Under the pieces are notes generated by a model. That model did no database searches and had not been told where the DNA came from. It worked only from the letters and a program-made list of their open reading frames with translations. From NCBI GenBank assembly GCA_039819665.1, contig JBCBRM010000014.1, forward strand, positions 81,362 through 145,361: a DNA stretch of 64,000 bases. The letters are read 5' to 3'. This DNA is from JAWPMV01 sp039819665. GTDB lineage: Bacteria > Bacteroidota > Bacteroidia > J057. Of the stretch, positions 34,619 to 43,191 are shown one piece after another. A program made the translations under genes and the position numbers. Each line of letters starts with the position of its first letter. Within the stretch, counting starts at the first letter, position 1.

Positions 34619-35467
34619 TTATAATGATCTCTTAAGCGAGTTTGCCAGATTCACCATCTGCGCATTGGCATTTCGATTGATGATTTCATCCAGCAGGCGT
34701 CTCGCCTTTTCTTTTTCTCCAATTTGTGCGGAAGCATAAGCCAGCTGATAGCGAGCATTGTCATTATCTTCTTCGAGGGTCAGTACCTTTTCAAAGCGTT
34801 GAACTGCCCGGGCAAATTGACCGGTTTGTAAAGAAAACAGTCCCAGTTGATAGCTGGCATCCACATTATCCGGATTGATTTCAAGAATCTTTCGGATTGT
34901 AAGAATTCCCTGCATACTGTTCTGTCCTTTTTGGGATTCGATGAGAGCCATACCCAAATCCATCAAGACTTCCTGGTTTTCGGGCTCCACAAGGGATGCT
35001 ATTCTCAGCATATCTACCCTGCGATCTGCATGCCTTCTAAAGAGACTGGTGTCTCGCTGCACCTTTTCCATTTTCACCGCCTCTCTGCTTAGATCGGCTA
35101 TATTCCGCAAATTTGATAAAGAACTGTCAGATTCTATCCGCTGTATGGCATAATCAGAAGCCAAAGCGAACTTTTTTCTGGCTTGCAAATTTACAACAAT
35201 TGTATCTAAATATGGTAATTTTTCTTTGCCTTTTCTCAAATTCAAAGAATCCACCCAGGGCTGTATGATAGAATCTTTCTCTAATTCAGCCGATGCAGCC
35301 ACCTGTGTGGCATTTCCTCCGGCACTTACAGCCAGTTCATCTTTATTATTCAGATTTGTCTTGTCGGCAAAGAATACCCCTGTAAAAACAAGTAATCCCA
35401 GTATGATAACTACAATCTGTAAGCTAGAGTTTGAAATTCCTTGAGGGCGTTTTGCTTCTTCGCTCAT
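34619..35467 (-). CDS. Membrane-anchored tetratricopeptide repeat protein
   Basis: A 282-residue protein with one N-terminal membrane helix (about 13-30, LQIVVIILGLLVFTGVFF) and C-terminal TPR helices (about 145-275; INPDNVDASYQLGLFSLQTGQFARAVQRFEKVL, then DNDNARYQLAYASAQIGEKEKARRLLDE). It is transcribed after HU with a 28-bp gap and before the 31-residue protein. TPRs imply a scaffold role; the partner is unknown. Confidence 0.85.
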   Translation of the reverse strand: MSEEAKRPQGISNSSLQIVVIILGLLVFTGVFFADKTNLNNKDELAVSAGGNATQVAASAELEKDSIIQPWVDSLNLRKGKEKLPYLDTIVVNLQARKKFALASDYAIQRIESDSSLSNLRNIADLSREAVKMEKVQRDTSLFRRHADRRVDMLRIASLVEPENQEVLMDLGMALIESQKGQNSMQGILTIRKILEINPDNVDASYQLGLFSLQTGQFARAVQRFEKVLTLEEDNDNARYQLAYASAQIGEKEKARRLLDEIINRNANAQMVNLANSLKRSL

Positions 35468-35495
35468 GTATCTAGATTATCCCAGGCAGGCTTAT

Positions 35496-35780
35496 CTATA
35501 TGGAAGAGTTCTTAACCTTCTCTACAAAGACCTTTGCTGGTTTAAAGCTGGGTACATTATGAGCAGGAATTACGATGGACTTATTCTGAGAGATAATTCG
35601 ACCAATTTTTTCTTTACGGTGCTTCACAATAAAGCTGCCAAATCCTCTTACATAGACATTTTCTCCACTAGCGAGGGCATGCTTCACCACAGTAAAAAAT
35701 CCCTCCAGGGATGCAGATACATCTGCCTTGTCTATACCCGTCTTCTGAGAGATCTCAACAATTACGTCTGCCTTAGTCAC
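35496..35780 (-). CDS. HU/IHF-family DNA-binding protein
   Basis: A 94-residue nucleoid protein. The N-terminal helices (TKADVIVEISQKTGIDKADVSASLEGFFTVVKHAL) and the signature VYVRGFGSFIVKHRKEKIGRII identify the HU/IHF family; the DNA-binding arm carries IVIPAHNVPSFKPAK with the intercalating proline. It is the first gene of the HU - TPR - small protein - rng run and has a near-consensus promoter 50 bp upstream. HU versus IHF type cannot be decided. Confidence 0.93.
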   Translation of the reverse strand: MTKADVIVEISQKTGIDKADVSASLEGFFTVVKHALASGENVYVRGFGSFIVKHRKEKIGRIISQNKSIVIPAHNVPSFKPAKVFVEKVKNSSI

Positions 35781-35830
35781 GTTTATCTAAATTACTTGTT
35801 CCGAAATACTTAGCTTAAAAAGCTGATTGG

Positions 35831-35860
35831 CAAATTTAGCACAATCGTTTAAATCACAAA
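35831..35860 (-). promoter_or_regulatory. Bacteroidota-type promoter for HU operon
   Basis: On the minus strand, TTTG (35860-35857), an 18-base spacer and TAAATTTG (35838-35831): a near-perfect TTTG / TAnnTTTG promoter about 50 bp before the HU start codon. Confidence 0.7.
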
Positions 35861-36007
35861 ACTTTTATACTAAAAACCCTATGAATTTTTCTTGCCAATA
35901 ATGCTTTTTCTTTTTGTCCTACAAATGAACGACAATTTTGTTGCGAAAATCCCAACAAAATCACTGTTTAGATCTTAATAGAAGAGAAAAATTAACCCAA
36001 GATAATA

Positions 36008-37012
36008 TTGGAACTCGGAAAAAAAGTAATTGATTGGTACAAGGAACAAGGGCGAAAAATGGCCTGGAGAGACACCTTTGATCCTTATAAAATCTGGATA
36101 GCAGAGATCATTTTGCAGCAAACCAGAATTGCTCAGGGGGAGGCTTATTTTTATCGTTTTATCGAACGTTTTCCTAATGTAGAAACATTGGCTGATGCTG
36201 AGCAAGATGAAGTACTAAAGTACTGGGAGGGTCTTGGTTATTACAGTCGTGCCAGAAACCTTCATGCTGCGGCCCATCAATTGAAGAATAATTTTGACGG
36301 GAAGTTTCCTGAAGATCATGAAACCTTACTTTCCCTTAAAGGAGTAGGGCCTTATACTTCTAGAGCCATTGCTTCATTTGCTTTCGGTGAAAGGGTTGCT
36401 GTACTGGATGGAAATGTTTTGAGGGTATTGAGTAGGGTGCTAGGCGATTTTTCTCCGATTGACCAGCAAAAGTCTCGGAAAAATTATCAAAAGATCATTG
36501 ATAGCTGGGTAAAGGACATAGACTCTCGCTCATTCAACCATGGAATGATGGACATTGGTTCTGTCATTTGTACCCCTTCTAAACCCGGCTGCCTCATTTG
36601 TCCACTCCAGGATCATTGCAAAGCCTTTCAGGAAGGCATCACGCATTTGCTTCCTGTTAAAGCAGGTAAACTCAAACGAAAAATTCGACACTTTAATTTT
36701 CTCCTCATTTATAATGAAGCAGGAGAGCTACTCGTTAGACAAAGGCCTGAAAATGTTTTTTGGGGGGGACTCTGGGAAATCCCTAATGAAGAAATTAAAG
36801 CAGAGGAATGGATGAAAAAGAAAAGAGGAGTGGATAGCTATTTGGGAGAATTGAAACACGTTTTTACGCATTTTGATATGCTGATTCATGTCTTCAAACT
36901 TTCACAGGAAAGCCTGGAGGAAGAGGCTCTGGGTCAATTCATTCCTATAGAGAAAATTCCTATATTTGCTTTTTCACGCGCAGTTTTAAACATATTTGAT
37001 CGTTATATCTGA
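36008..37012 (+). CDS. mutY: A/G-specific adenine DNA glycosylase
   Basis: A 334-residue MutY, which removes adenine mispaired with 8-oxoguanine. Catalytic Glu33 lies in IAEIILQQTR, Asp134 in VAVLDGNVLRVLSR after the HhH motif LKGVGPYTSRA, and the 4Fe-4S ligands are C-x6-C-x2-C-x5-C (CTPSKPGCLICPLQDHC). The C-terminal NUDIX-like domain starts near 230. The start is a TTG: the frame is closed by TAA 15 bp upstream, and the first ATG (Met18) would delete conserved residues. The stop overlaps ssb as TGATG. It is divergent from HU. Confidence 0.94.
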   Translation: MELGKKVIDWYKEQGRKMAWRDTFDPYKIWIAEIILQQTRIAQGEAYFYRFIERFPNVETLADAEQDEVLKYWEGLGYYSRARNLHAAAHQLKNNFDGKFPEDHETLLSLKGVGPYTSRAIASFAFGERVAVLDGNVLRVLSRVLGDFSPIDQQKSRKNYQKIIDSWVKDIDSRSFNHGMMDIGSVICTPSKPGCLICPLQDHCKAFQEGITHLLPVKAGKLKRKIRHFNFLLIYNEAGELLVRQRPENVFWGGLWEIPNEEIKAEEWMKKKRGVDSYLGELKHVFTHFDMLIHVFKLSQESLEEEALGQFIPIEKIPIFAFSRAVLNIFDRYI

Positions 37013-37512
37013 TGGCAAAATACGGCCTTAATAAAGTTACCCTAATTGGAAATTTGGGAAGGGATCCAGAGCTGAAATACCTGGATCAAGGAGTGGCTTT
37101 GACCAATTTGTGGATGGCCTGCACAGAGTCTTATCGGGACAAAAATGGACAAAATGTTGACCGTACGGAATGGGTAAGTGTTAACCTTTGGCGTTCTCAG
37201 GCAGAGATTGCCGCCAAATACTGCCGGAAAGGGTCTACCGTTTGCATCGAAGGTCGACTGACTTCTCGTTCCTGGGAAACTCCTCAGGGCGAAAAGAGAA
37301 GGGTTATGGAAGTTGAGGGCAGAAGAATAATATTGCTCGACAGCCGCCCTGCTGATCCTGCAACTGCCATTCCTGTTGTGGAAACACAAAGCTCCACTCC
37401 ACCAACAAATAATCCCGTTAGTAACAATCCTACCACTTCACCAGTCTCACCTGGTACGGTTTCTGAAAAAGCTACCGATGCCGACAACGAGCTAGACGAT
37501 TTGCCGTTCTAA
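37012..37512 (+). CDS. ssb: Single-stranded DNA-binding protein
   Basis: A 166-residue SSB. The OB fold covers about 1-112 (NKVTLIGNLGRDPELKYLDQGVALTNLWMACTE ... VCIEGRLTSRSWE), then a Pro/Thr/Ser-rich linker and the acidic tip LDDLPF that recruits replication and repair partners. The start overlaps the mutY stop codon (TGATG). The mutY-ssb-gldE-gldD order is a conserved Bacteroidota cluster. Confidence 0.95.
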   Translation: MAKYGLNKVTLIGNLGRDPELKYLDQGVALTNLWMACTESYRDKNGQNVDRTEWVSVNLWRSQAEIAAKYCRKGSTVCIEGRLTSRSWETPQGEKRRVMEVEGRRIILLDSRPADPATAIPVVETQSSTPPTNNPVSNNPTTSPVSPGTVSEKATDADNELDDLPF

Positions 37513-37546
37513 TAATTACTCCAACTGTTAACTTAATCCCCTCCAC

Positions 37547-38917
37547 GTGGATCCTGATCCTGAGCTTAGTCAAACCTCTATCCTCCTCCTGGAGCAATTG
37601 GTCTGGTGGCCGGATCTGACTCTGCAGTTTTTTCTGTTTGTTGTACTTATCCTCATTTCTTTTCTAGCATCAGGTTCTGAAATCGCTTTTTTCTCTCTGA
37701 CGAAAAAGGATTTGGACAAATTGGAGGAAGAGGACACGCCCTCAGGGAGACGGATATTGCGGCTACTTTCCCATCCGGATAAGATCAGTGCCTCAAAAAA
37801 ACTATTGGCGACTATTTTGATCACCAATAACTTCATGAATGTTGCGGCTATTCTGGTGGCTTCTCAGATCCTCAAGGAGTTTCAGCAAGTGTATTTATGG
37901 AATGATACAGTCAATTTTCTTCTCAAGGTAGTCCTGATTACCAGCATTCTGCTATTTTTTGGGGAAATTATTCCCAAGGTTTATGCCTCCAAATACAGCA
38001 AAACCCTGGTTCATTTACTGGCGGGACCTTTTCAAGGACTCAAATATTTCCTTTCCCCTTTCTCTCGTCTTCTGATAAAAGGAACGCGTTTCATTGACAA
38101 CCGAATCAAACTAAAAGAGACGCATACTTCTCTGGAGGACCTTAAGCATGCGATCGAATTGACGACCGATGATGTAGCGGATAAAGAAGAAAAAGGCATC
38201 CTGAAAAGCATTGTCAATTTCAGTAATATCCCGGTAAAAAGTATCATGAGAGCAAGGGTAGACGTTATTGCTTTTGAGATTAATGAGCCCCTGGATGAAA
38301 TCCTGAGTTTAATCAATATCAATACCTATTCCCGTCTACCGGTTTATGAGGAAAGCCTGGATAACATCAAAGGCATTCTCCATATCAAGGACCTTTTGCC
38401 CTATTTAAAAGAGGATAGCAAAAAACTGGAACTCAAAGATATCCTACGCGAAGTCTATTATGTACCAGAAAGCAAAAAGATTGATGATTTGTTGGAGGAC
38501 TTTAAGAGTAATCACCTACATATGGCTGTGATTGTGGATGAGTTTGGGGGAACGGCAGGGATTGTGACCCTGGAAGATGTAATTGAGGAGATTTTCGGGG
38601 AAATCAATGACGAATTCGATAGCATGGATTGGGTGTATACGAAAAAATCGGATGACACCTACATCTTTGAAGGCCGCATTTCTTTAATAGATGTACGAAA
38701 GATTCTCAACCTGGACGACCAGATTTTTGAGGATGCTAGGGGGGATAGTGATAGCCTGGGTGGTCTTATATTGGAACTTCATGGTAAGATTCCTGAAAAA
38801 GGCGACTTGATCAGCTACCAGAATTTCGACTTTATTATCGAAGCCATTAGCAGAAATCGGATTTCTCAGATCAAAATGGTCATCAAAGAGGAAGAAGAAC
38901 TGGAAGAAAAATCATGA
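37547..38917 (+). CDS. gldE: Gliding-associated CNNM/CorC-like membrane protein
   Basis: A 456-residue membrane protein. A DUF21/CNNM domain (about 20-200) is followed by two CBS domains (about 215-345, IMRARVDVIAF, then MAVIVDEFGGTAGIVTLEDVIEEIFGEINDEFD) and a CorC_HlyC domain (about 360-440). The start is GTG at 37547 (MDPDPELS), 34 bp after ssb. Its last bases overlap gldD. Position and architecture identify GldE, which supports GldD and gliding in Flavobacterium. The transported ion or ligand is unknown. Confidence 0.9.
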   Translation: MDPDPELSQTSILLLEQLVWWPDLTLQFFLFVVLILISFLASGSEIAFFSLTKKDLDKLEEEDTPSGRRILRLLSHPDKISASKKLLATILITNNFMNVAAILVASQILKEFQQVYLWNDTVNFLLKVVLITSILLFFGEIIPKVYASKYSKTLVHLLAGPFQGLKYFLSPFSRLLIKGTRFIDNRIKLKETHTSLEDLKHAIELTTDDVADKEEKGILKSIVNFSNIPVKSIMRARVDVIAFEINEPLDEILSLININTYSRLPVYEESLDNIKGILHIKDLLPYLKEDSKKLELKDILREVYYVPESKKIDDLLEDFKSNHLHMAVIVDEFGGTAGIVTLEDVIEEIFGEINDEFDSMDWVYTKKSDDTYIFEGRISLIDVRKILNLDDQIFEDARGDSDSLGGLILELHGKIPEKGDLISYQNFDFIIEAISRNRISQIKMVIKEEEELEEKS

Positions 38918-39510
38918 ATAAAAGCACCCAACTTATACCAGGCCTAGTATTTATTTTGCTTGGACTTTCCTTTTTCATTACTTCTTGCGAAGAGCCCATC
39001 AATCAGCCGCGGAAATACGGCTTTCCTCGAATGGATCTTCCCGAAGGATTTGGCTACAAAACCTTTAGTAATGAAAGTTGCCCTTTTACCTTCGACTACC
39101 CAGACTATGGAGAGATTAGTAGGGATATGGGTGATTCTTGTTGGGTTGATATCAGCTTCCCAACCTATAATTTGACCTGGCATTTCACTTACCGCAACAC
39201 AGAAGAAAGTAAAAAGAGTCGTGGCCAGCATTTCGAAGAATATAGAAGACTCATTTATAAACATTCCTCTAAAGCCTCTCAGATTGAAGCCAATCCGATG
39301 GAAGCTCCCGCAGGTAAAGGGACTTTATTTGAAATTTATGGCGAAGTCGGCACCCCTCAGCAAATTTTCCTCTACGACCAACAAGAAGAAGACATCATGA
39401 TGATGTCCTTCTATTACCAAACTGCAACAGAAAATGATTCCCTCGCTCCTCTCACTGTTTACATGAAAGAAGAGGTGCAAAAGATGTTGAATACGTTTAA
39501 GTGGAAGTAA
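38914..39510 (+). CDS. gldD: Gliding motility lipoprotein GldD
   Basis: A 198-residue lipoprotein with the lipobox FFITSC (Cys25). The family start PRKYGFPRMDLPEGFGYKTF, then SCPFTFDYPDY and CWVDISFP, match GldD. The ATG overlaps the gldE stop by 4 bases, giving translational coupling. GldD is needed for gliding and T9SS function in Flavobacterium johnsoniae; the sequence here gives no enzymatic hint. No other gld gene lies in the window. Confidence 0.92.
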   Translation: MNKSTQLIPGLVFILLGLSFFITSCEEPINQPRKYGFPRMDLPEGFGYKTFSNESCPFTFDYPDYGEISRDMGDSCWVDISFPTYNLTWHFTYRNTEESKKSRGQHFEEYRRLIYKHSSKASQIEANPMEAPAGKGTLFEIYGEVGTPQQIFLYDQQEEDIMMMSFYYQTATENDSLAPLTVYMKEEVQKMLNTFKWK

Positions 39511-39578
39511 AGACGTGTTGGTGTTGGCTATTTATCCACACTGGTACCCTAATACGTATATACCCTAGCACTTGCTAC
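39511..39578 (-). repeat. AC-rich intergenic repeat at convergent junction
   Basis: On the minus strand this reads GTATTAGGGTA, then AGCCAACACCAACACGTCT, closely similar to the third hairpin and AC-rich tract of the dispersed elements at 28191 and 58130. It lies between gldD and the convergent 57-residue gene. Confidence 0.45.
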
Positions 39579-39752
39579 CTAGGGTAGCAAAGGATTTGAA
39601 ATTTCTGGTAGTTTGTCAATATCCACCTCTGCGATATCTCCGATAGAAGTTTGAAGCTCGTTAATAAACTCAAAGTCTACCAAAGCATCCACTGTCAGTA
39701 CAATCAGTACCAGCGAGATCAAGATGACTAATATGTTTCGTAGACGTTTCAT
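39579..39752 (-). CDS. 57-residue single-span membrane peptide
   Basis: The frame encodes 57 residues beginning MKRLRNILVILISLVLIVL: a basic N terminus and one membrane helix, then an acidic tail (VDALVDFEFINELQTSIGDIAEVDIDKLPEISN). The layout, a run of coding-like codons from ATG to TAG and its position facing gldD make it a likely gene, though no family is recognised. The topology predicts a cytosolic N terminus with a periplasmic acidic tail. Just below common length cut-offs. Confidence 0.6.
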   Translation of the reverse strand: MKRLRNILVILISLVLIVLTVDALVDFEFINELQTSIGDIAEVDIDKLPEISNPLLP

Positions 39753-40164
39753 GGTCAGATTAGATCATTCGTTTGTTGTAATAGTGTATAAAAGATAATT
39801 GAGCGTTGTTTGTGTTTGTTATTAAGACAATTTAATTGCCGTTTTCCATACTTCTCCTCAAAGAAAAAGAAAATAAATATTATTCTCTCTAAGGGTTTTC
39901 CGGTAATTATTTCTCTTAAGACGATTTGCGAAGGCAAATTGCTGCAAGGAAGTATAAAAAATATCACAAAAGTATAATCAAGTGTAATAATTCTATACTC
40001 TCTAAACGATATAGAAACCCATTAATATCTAAAATGGTTTAAATATGCTGTTTTTTGCATATAAAAAATGTAAGCCTTTTGTGATATTCGATCATGCTTT
40101 TGTGATCTTCTTGTGATCTCATAAATCGAAATTCGTCTTGAAACTTAACACATAAGCATTTAAG
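39753..40164. other. 412-bp AT-rich region upstream of the repeat protein
   Basis: No gene is seen. The region is strongly AT-rich and holds CTTTTGTGAT at 40076-40085 and 40097-40106, a TTGTGAT variant ending at 40117, and the exact reverse complement ATCACAAAAG at 39963-39972, which suggests regulated expression of the gene at 40165. Confidence 0.6.
40076..40117 (+). promoter_or_regulatory. Phased TGTGA boxes upstream of the repeat protein gene
   Basis: TGTGA occurs at 40080, 40101 and 40112, spaced by 21 and 11 bp, two turns and one turn of helix; the first two lie in identical CTTTTGTGAT words. The reverse complement of that word lies 110 bp upstream (39963-39972). TGTGA is a Crp half-site; the binder is unknown. 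Confidence 0.5.
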
Positions 40165-42879
40165 ATGAATAGACGAATTCTACCAACTGTATTTCTTCTG
40201 AACTTATTGCTCTTAACCAACCTCTCATGGGGTCAGACCTGTGATGGAGGAACGGTTAGTACCGCTTCTGGAAACGCAACTGCCTACACCTGTCCGGGTG
40301 ATGGAAATGCTGATGCCATTGATTTCGCTGTAAGTGGAAACTCTGCCGACAATTTTATTTATGTAGTAACTGATGCCAACGGTATCATCTTAGGATTGCC
40401 ACCTGCCAACACGGTGGATTTCGAAGGGGCTGGTACAGGAACTTGCCTGGTTTGGGGCCTTTCTTATACGGGAAACCTTACTGCTCAAATGGGAGACAAT
40501 GCCTTGACTACAACTCTGAGTGATGGCTGCTTTGATCTTTCTGACAATTCTGTTTCTATCCAAAGAGACAATCCTGATGGAGGTCATGTAACTACCGTTG
40601 ATGGTGCTACGACAGCTTACACTTGTCCGGGTGATGGGAATGCTGATGAAATTTCTTTTGCAGTAACAGGCAATTCTAATTCCAACTTCCAGTGGGTCGT
40701 TACGGATGATCAGGGTACTATTCTAGGACTTCCTCCTGGCAATACCGTAAACTTCGAAGGAGCTGGAGTAGGAAATTGCCTTGTATGGGGACTGGCTTAT
40801 ACGGGCCATCTTACAGCTCAAATGGGAGACAATGCTTTGCAAATCGCCTTGAGTGATGATTGCTTTGATTTGTCTGATGTACCTGTTAGCGTACAAAGAG
40901 ACGTTCCAGATGGTGGTGTAGTAACGACTGTTGATGGTGCAACTACTGCCTATACTTGTCCGGGGGATGGGAATGCTGATGAAATTTCTTTTGCAGTAAC
41001 AGGCAACTCTAATTCCAACTTCCAGTGGGTCGTTACGGATGATCAGGGAACAATCCTTGGACTTCCTCCTGGTAATACCGTTAACTTTGAAGGTGCTGGA
41101 GTAGGAAACTGCCTTGTATGGGGACTGGCTTATACGGGCCATCTTACGGCTCAGATGGGAGATAATGCATTGACTACCGCTTTGAGTGATGATTGCTTTG
41201 ATCTCTCTGATGTGCCTGTTAGTGTACAAAGAGATGTTCCAGATGGTGGTGTGGTAACTACCGTTGATGGTGCGACTACTGCCTATACTTGTCCGGGTGA
41301 TGGAAATGCAGATGAGATTTCATTCGCAGTAACAGGCAACTCTAATTCCAATTTCCAATGGGTCGTTACGGATGATCAGGGAACTATCCTCGGATTACCT
41401 CCTGGCAATACCGTAAACTTTGAAGGTGCTGGAGTAGGAAACTGCCTTGTATGGGGACTGGCTTATACCGGAAACCTCACTGCCCAAATGGGAGACAATG
41501 CCTTACAAATTGCGTTGAGTGATGATTGCTTTGATCTTTCTGATGTACCGGTAAGCGTACAAAGAGACAATCCTGATGGAGGTCATGTGGCAACTGTTGA
41601 TGGCGACTCAAGGGTATATACGTGTCCGGGTGATGGCATTGCAGACGAAATCTCTTTTGCAGTAAGTGGACAGTCTAACTCTAACTTCCAGTGGGTGGTA
41701 ACTGATGATCAAGGTACTATTCTTGGGCTTCCTCCTGGCAATACCGTAAACTTCGAAGGAGCGGGTGTAGGTAATTGCCTCGTATGGGGACTTTCTTATA
41801 CAGGTAACCTTACTGCCCAAATGGGTGACAATGCATTACAAATTGCCCTAAGCGATGACTGCTTTGACCTCTCCGACAACTATGTAGAAGTAGTAAGAAG
41901 TTCAAATTGTGTAAATGGCTTTACCCTGATCAATGCGCGTACAGATACAGACATACAGCCCATCAATGATGGAGATGTGATAGTATTGAACCAACTTCCG
42001 ACTAACAGAATCAATATTAGAGCTGATGTATTTGGAAGCGGCATTGGTAGCGTAATATTCAAATTGAATGGACACAGAGTTCGCACAGAAAACTTTGCGC
42101 CTTACGCACTTGCAGGAGACAGAAATGGCGATTATTTCCACATTCCGGTTGTACTTCCTGGTACTTACACCCTCATGGCGACTCCTTACAGCCAAAGAAA
42201 TGGGAGAGGTGCAATGGGATCTCCCTATATGGTAACTTTCACCATCGTGAGATCCATGAATAGAGTTACCGGCTTCACCTTGATTGATGCAGATACGGAT
42301 CAGGACATAGGTCCATTGAACGATGGAGATGTTGTGGATCCAGCTGCTCTAGGAGTGAGAAGATTGAGCGTAAGAGCAAATACAAATCCTGGGGTAGTGG
42401 GAAGTGTAGTATTTGGAATTAATGGAAGACATCGCACGGAGAATTTTGCTCCTTATGCGTTGGGAGGGGACAGAAATGGGAATTATTATCCAGTAAACTT
42501 CCGTCCAGGTAGTGTTACGATTTCAGCAACTCCCTATGGAAAAAGAAATGCCATGGGTGATGTAGGTCCTACAGAAACAATCACCTTTACCTATATCCGT
42601 CCAAGTGGGTACAAGGAATTCTCTCAAGAAGTTTCGATGAACATTTATCCTAATCCAGGCCAAGGTAAAATCAACCTGGAGATCACAGAAGTAGAAGCAG
42701 GAACTGTACAAATCGATGTATTGAGTCTTCAGGGAGCACGTGTTCACAGCGAAAGTCTTGAAAGCAATGGGGGGCCATTTCTCCATAAACTCAATCTGGA
42801 ACAACTACCTGCTGGGACATATCTTCTCAATTTGAAAGCTGGCGGACAAGTTTTCAGAGAAAAGATCATTAAACAGTAG
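40165..42879 (+). CDS. Repeat-built T9SS-sorted secreted protein
   Basis: A 904-residue exported protein with signal peptide (RILPTVFLLNLLLLTNLSWGQ). Residues about 27-581 are five tandem 111-residue units (TAYTCPGDGNADEISFAV ... GLPPGNTVNFEGAGVG ... LSDDCFDLSDVPVSVQRD). Two different 110-residue domains follow (GFTLINARTDTDIQPINDGD and GFTLIDADTDQDIGPLNDGD, each with RTENFAPYAL), then a T9SS sorting domain (NIYPNPGQGKINLEI ... GTYLLNL). Each unit has three cysteines. The near-identical unit DNA indicates recent expansion or recombination. It is probably a surface adhesin or matrix protein; the unit family is not one I recognise. Confidence 0.88.
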   Translation: MNRRILPTVFLLNLLLLTNLSWGQTCDGGTVSTASGNATAYTCPGDGNADAIDFAVSGNSADNFIYVVTDANGIILGLPPANTVDFEGAGTGTCLVWGLSYTGNLTAQMGDNALTTTLSDGCFDLSDNSVSIQRDNPDGGHVTTVDGATTAYTCPGDGNADEISFAVTGNSNSNFQWVVTDDQGTILGLPPGNTVNFEGAGVGNCLVWGLAYTGHLTAQMGDNALQIALSDDCFDLSDVPVSVQRDVPDGGVVTTVDGATTAYTCPGDGNADEISFAVTGNSNSNFQWVVTDDQGTILGLPPGNTVNFEGAGVGNCLVWGLAYTGHLTAQMGDNALTTALSDDCFDLSDVPVSVQRDVPDGGVVTTVDGATTAYTCPGDGNADEISFAVTGNSNSNFQWVVTDDQGTILGLPPGNTVNFEGAGVGNCLVWGLAYTGNLTAQMGDNALQIALSDDCFDLSDVPVSVQRDNPDGGHVATVDGDSRVYTCPGDGIADEISFAVSGQSNSNFQWVVTDDQGTILGLPPGNTVNFEGAGVGNCLVWGLSYTGNLTAQMGDNALQIALSDDCFDLSDNYVEVVRSSNCVNGFTLINARTDTDIQPINDGDVIVLNQLPTNRINIRADVFGSGIGSVIFKLNGHRVRTENFAPYALAGDRNGDYFHIPVVLPGTYTLMATPYSQRNGRGAMGSPYMVTFTIVRSMNRVTGFTLIDADTDQDIGPLNDGDVVDPAALGVRRLSVRANTNPGVVGSVVFGINGRHRTENFAPYALGGDRNGNYYPVNFRPGSVTISATPYGKRNAMGDVGPTETITFTYIRPSGYKEFSQEVSMNIYPNPGQGKINLEITEVEAGTVQIDVLSLQGARVHSESLESNGGPFLHKLNLEQLPAGTYLLNLKAGGQVFREKIIKQ
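40243..41907 (+). repeat. Five tandem 333-bp coding repeats
   Basis: Units start at 40243, 40576, 40909, 41242 and 41575, each exactly 333 bp (111 codons). Units 2-4 are nearly identical in protein and very close in DNA; units 1 and 5 are more divergent. Most differences are synonymous. Copy number is likely to vary between strains. Confidence 0.92.
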
Positions 42880-42928
42880 TTCTTTTATGAAACGACACTC
42901 AGTTTCATAATCTTTTATAATTCAGATG

Positions 42929-42960
42929 AACCCTCTGGCCTTGGTCAGAGGGTTTGCTTT
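42929..42960 (+). terminator. Rho-independent terminator after the repeat protein
   Basis: Stem AACCCTCTG / CAGAGGGTT with loop GCCTTGGT and a T-rich tail. A second, weaker hairpin (ATGAAAC / GTTTCAT, 42887-42908) precedes it. The remainder of the 312-bp gap 42880-43191 holds no gene, only the DnaA-box pair at 43104. Confidence 0.8.
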
Positions 42961-43103
42961 TGATGCCGGAAAAGATCAAGTACAAGGATCACATCCAATC
43001 TCAATTCAAATTTGTGTTTGCGCTTGAGATCTGCACTTGAACTTTATCTTTAATTATTTCTGAAAAGAATACAGGGCTTCTAAGTACCATTTACTGCTAA
43101 TTC

Positions 43104-43124
43104 TTATCCACAGCTTGTGGATAT
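43104..43124. promoter_or_regulatory. Inverted pair of DnaA boxes upstream of dnaE
   Basis: TTATCCACA (43104-43112) is the DnaA-box consensus; after GC it is followed by TTGTGGATAT, the reverse-strand box with one mismatch. Together they form an 8-bp inverted repeat with a 3-base spacer, about 68 bp before the dnaE start. Binding is not shown. Confidence 0.6.
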
Positions 43125-43191
43125 GATCTTCTCCTTCACCCATAAATCTTTTGTACTTTTAGGGTTGATGTAAAAGAATTAGACGTAGATC

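Noticed and set aside
35466..35813. 115-residue plus-strand frame over HU
   Set aside because: Antisense to the HU gene, which is certain; no supporting signals.
40723..41229. 168-residue minus-strand frame in the repeat protein
   Set aside because: It arises from the tandem repeat on the opposite strand; the repeated pattern explains its openness.
40243..41907. Possible CRISPR array from periodic repeats
   Set aside because: The units are 333 bp coding repeats without short repeat-spacer structure, and no cas gene is present.
43104..43124. Chromosomal origin of replication
   Set aside because: Only one pair of DnaA boxes is seen, with no box cluster, AT-rich unwinding region or dnaA gene.
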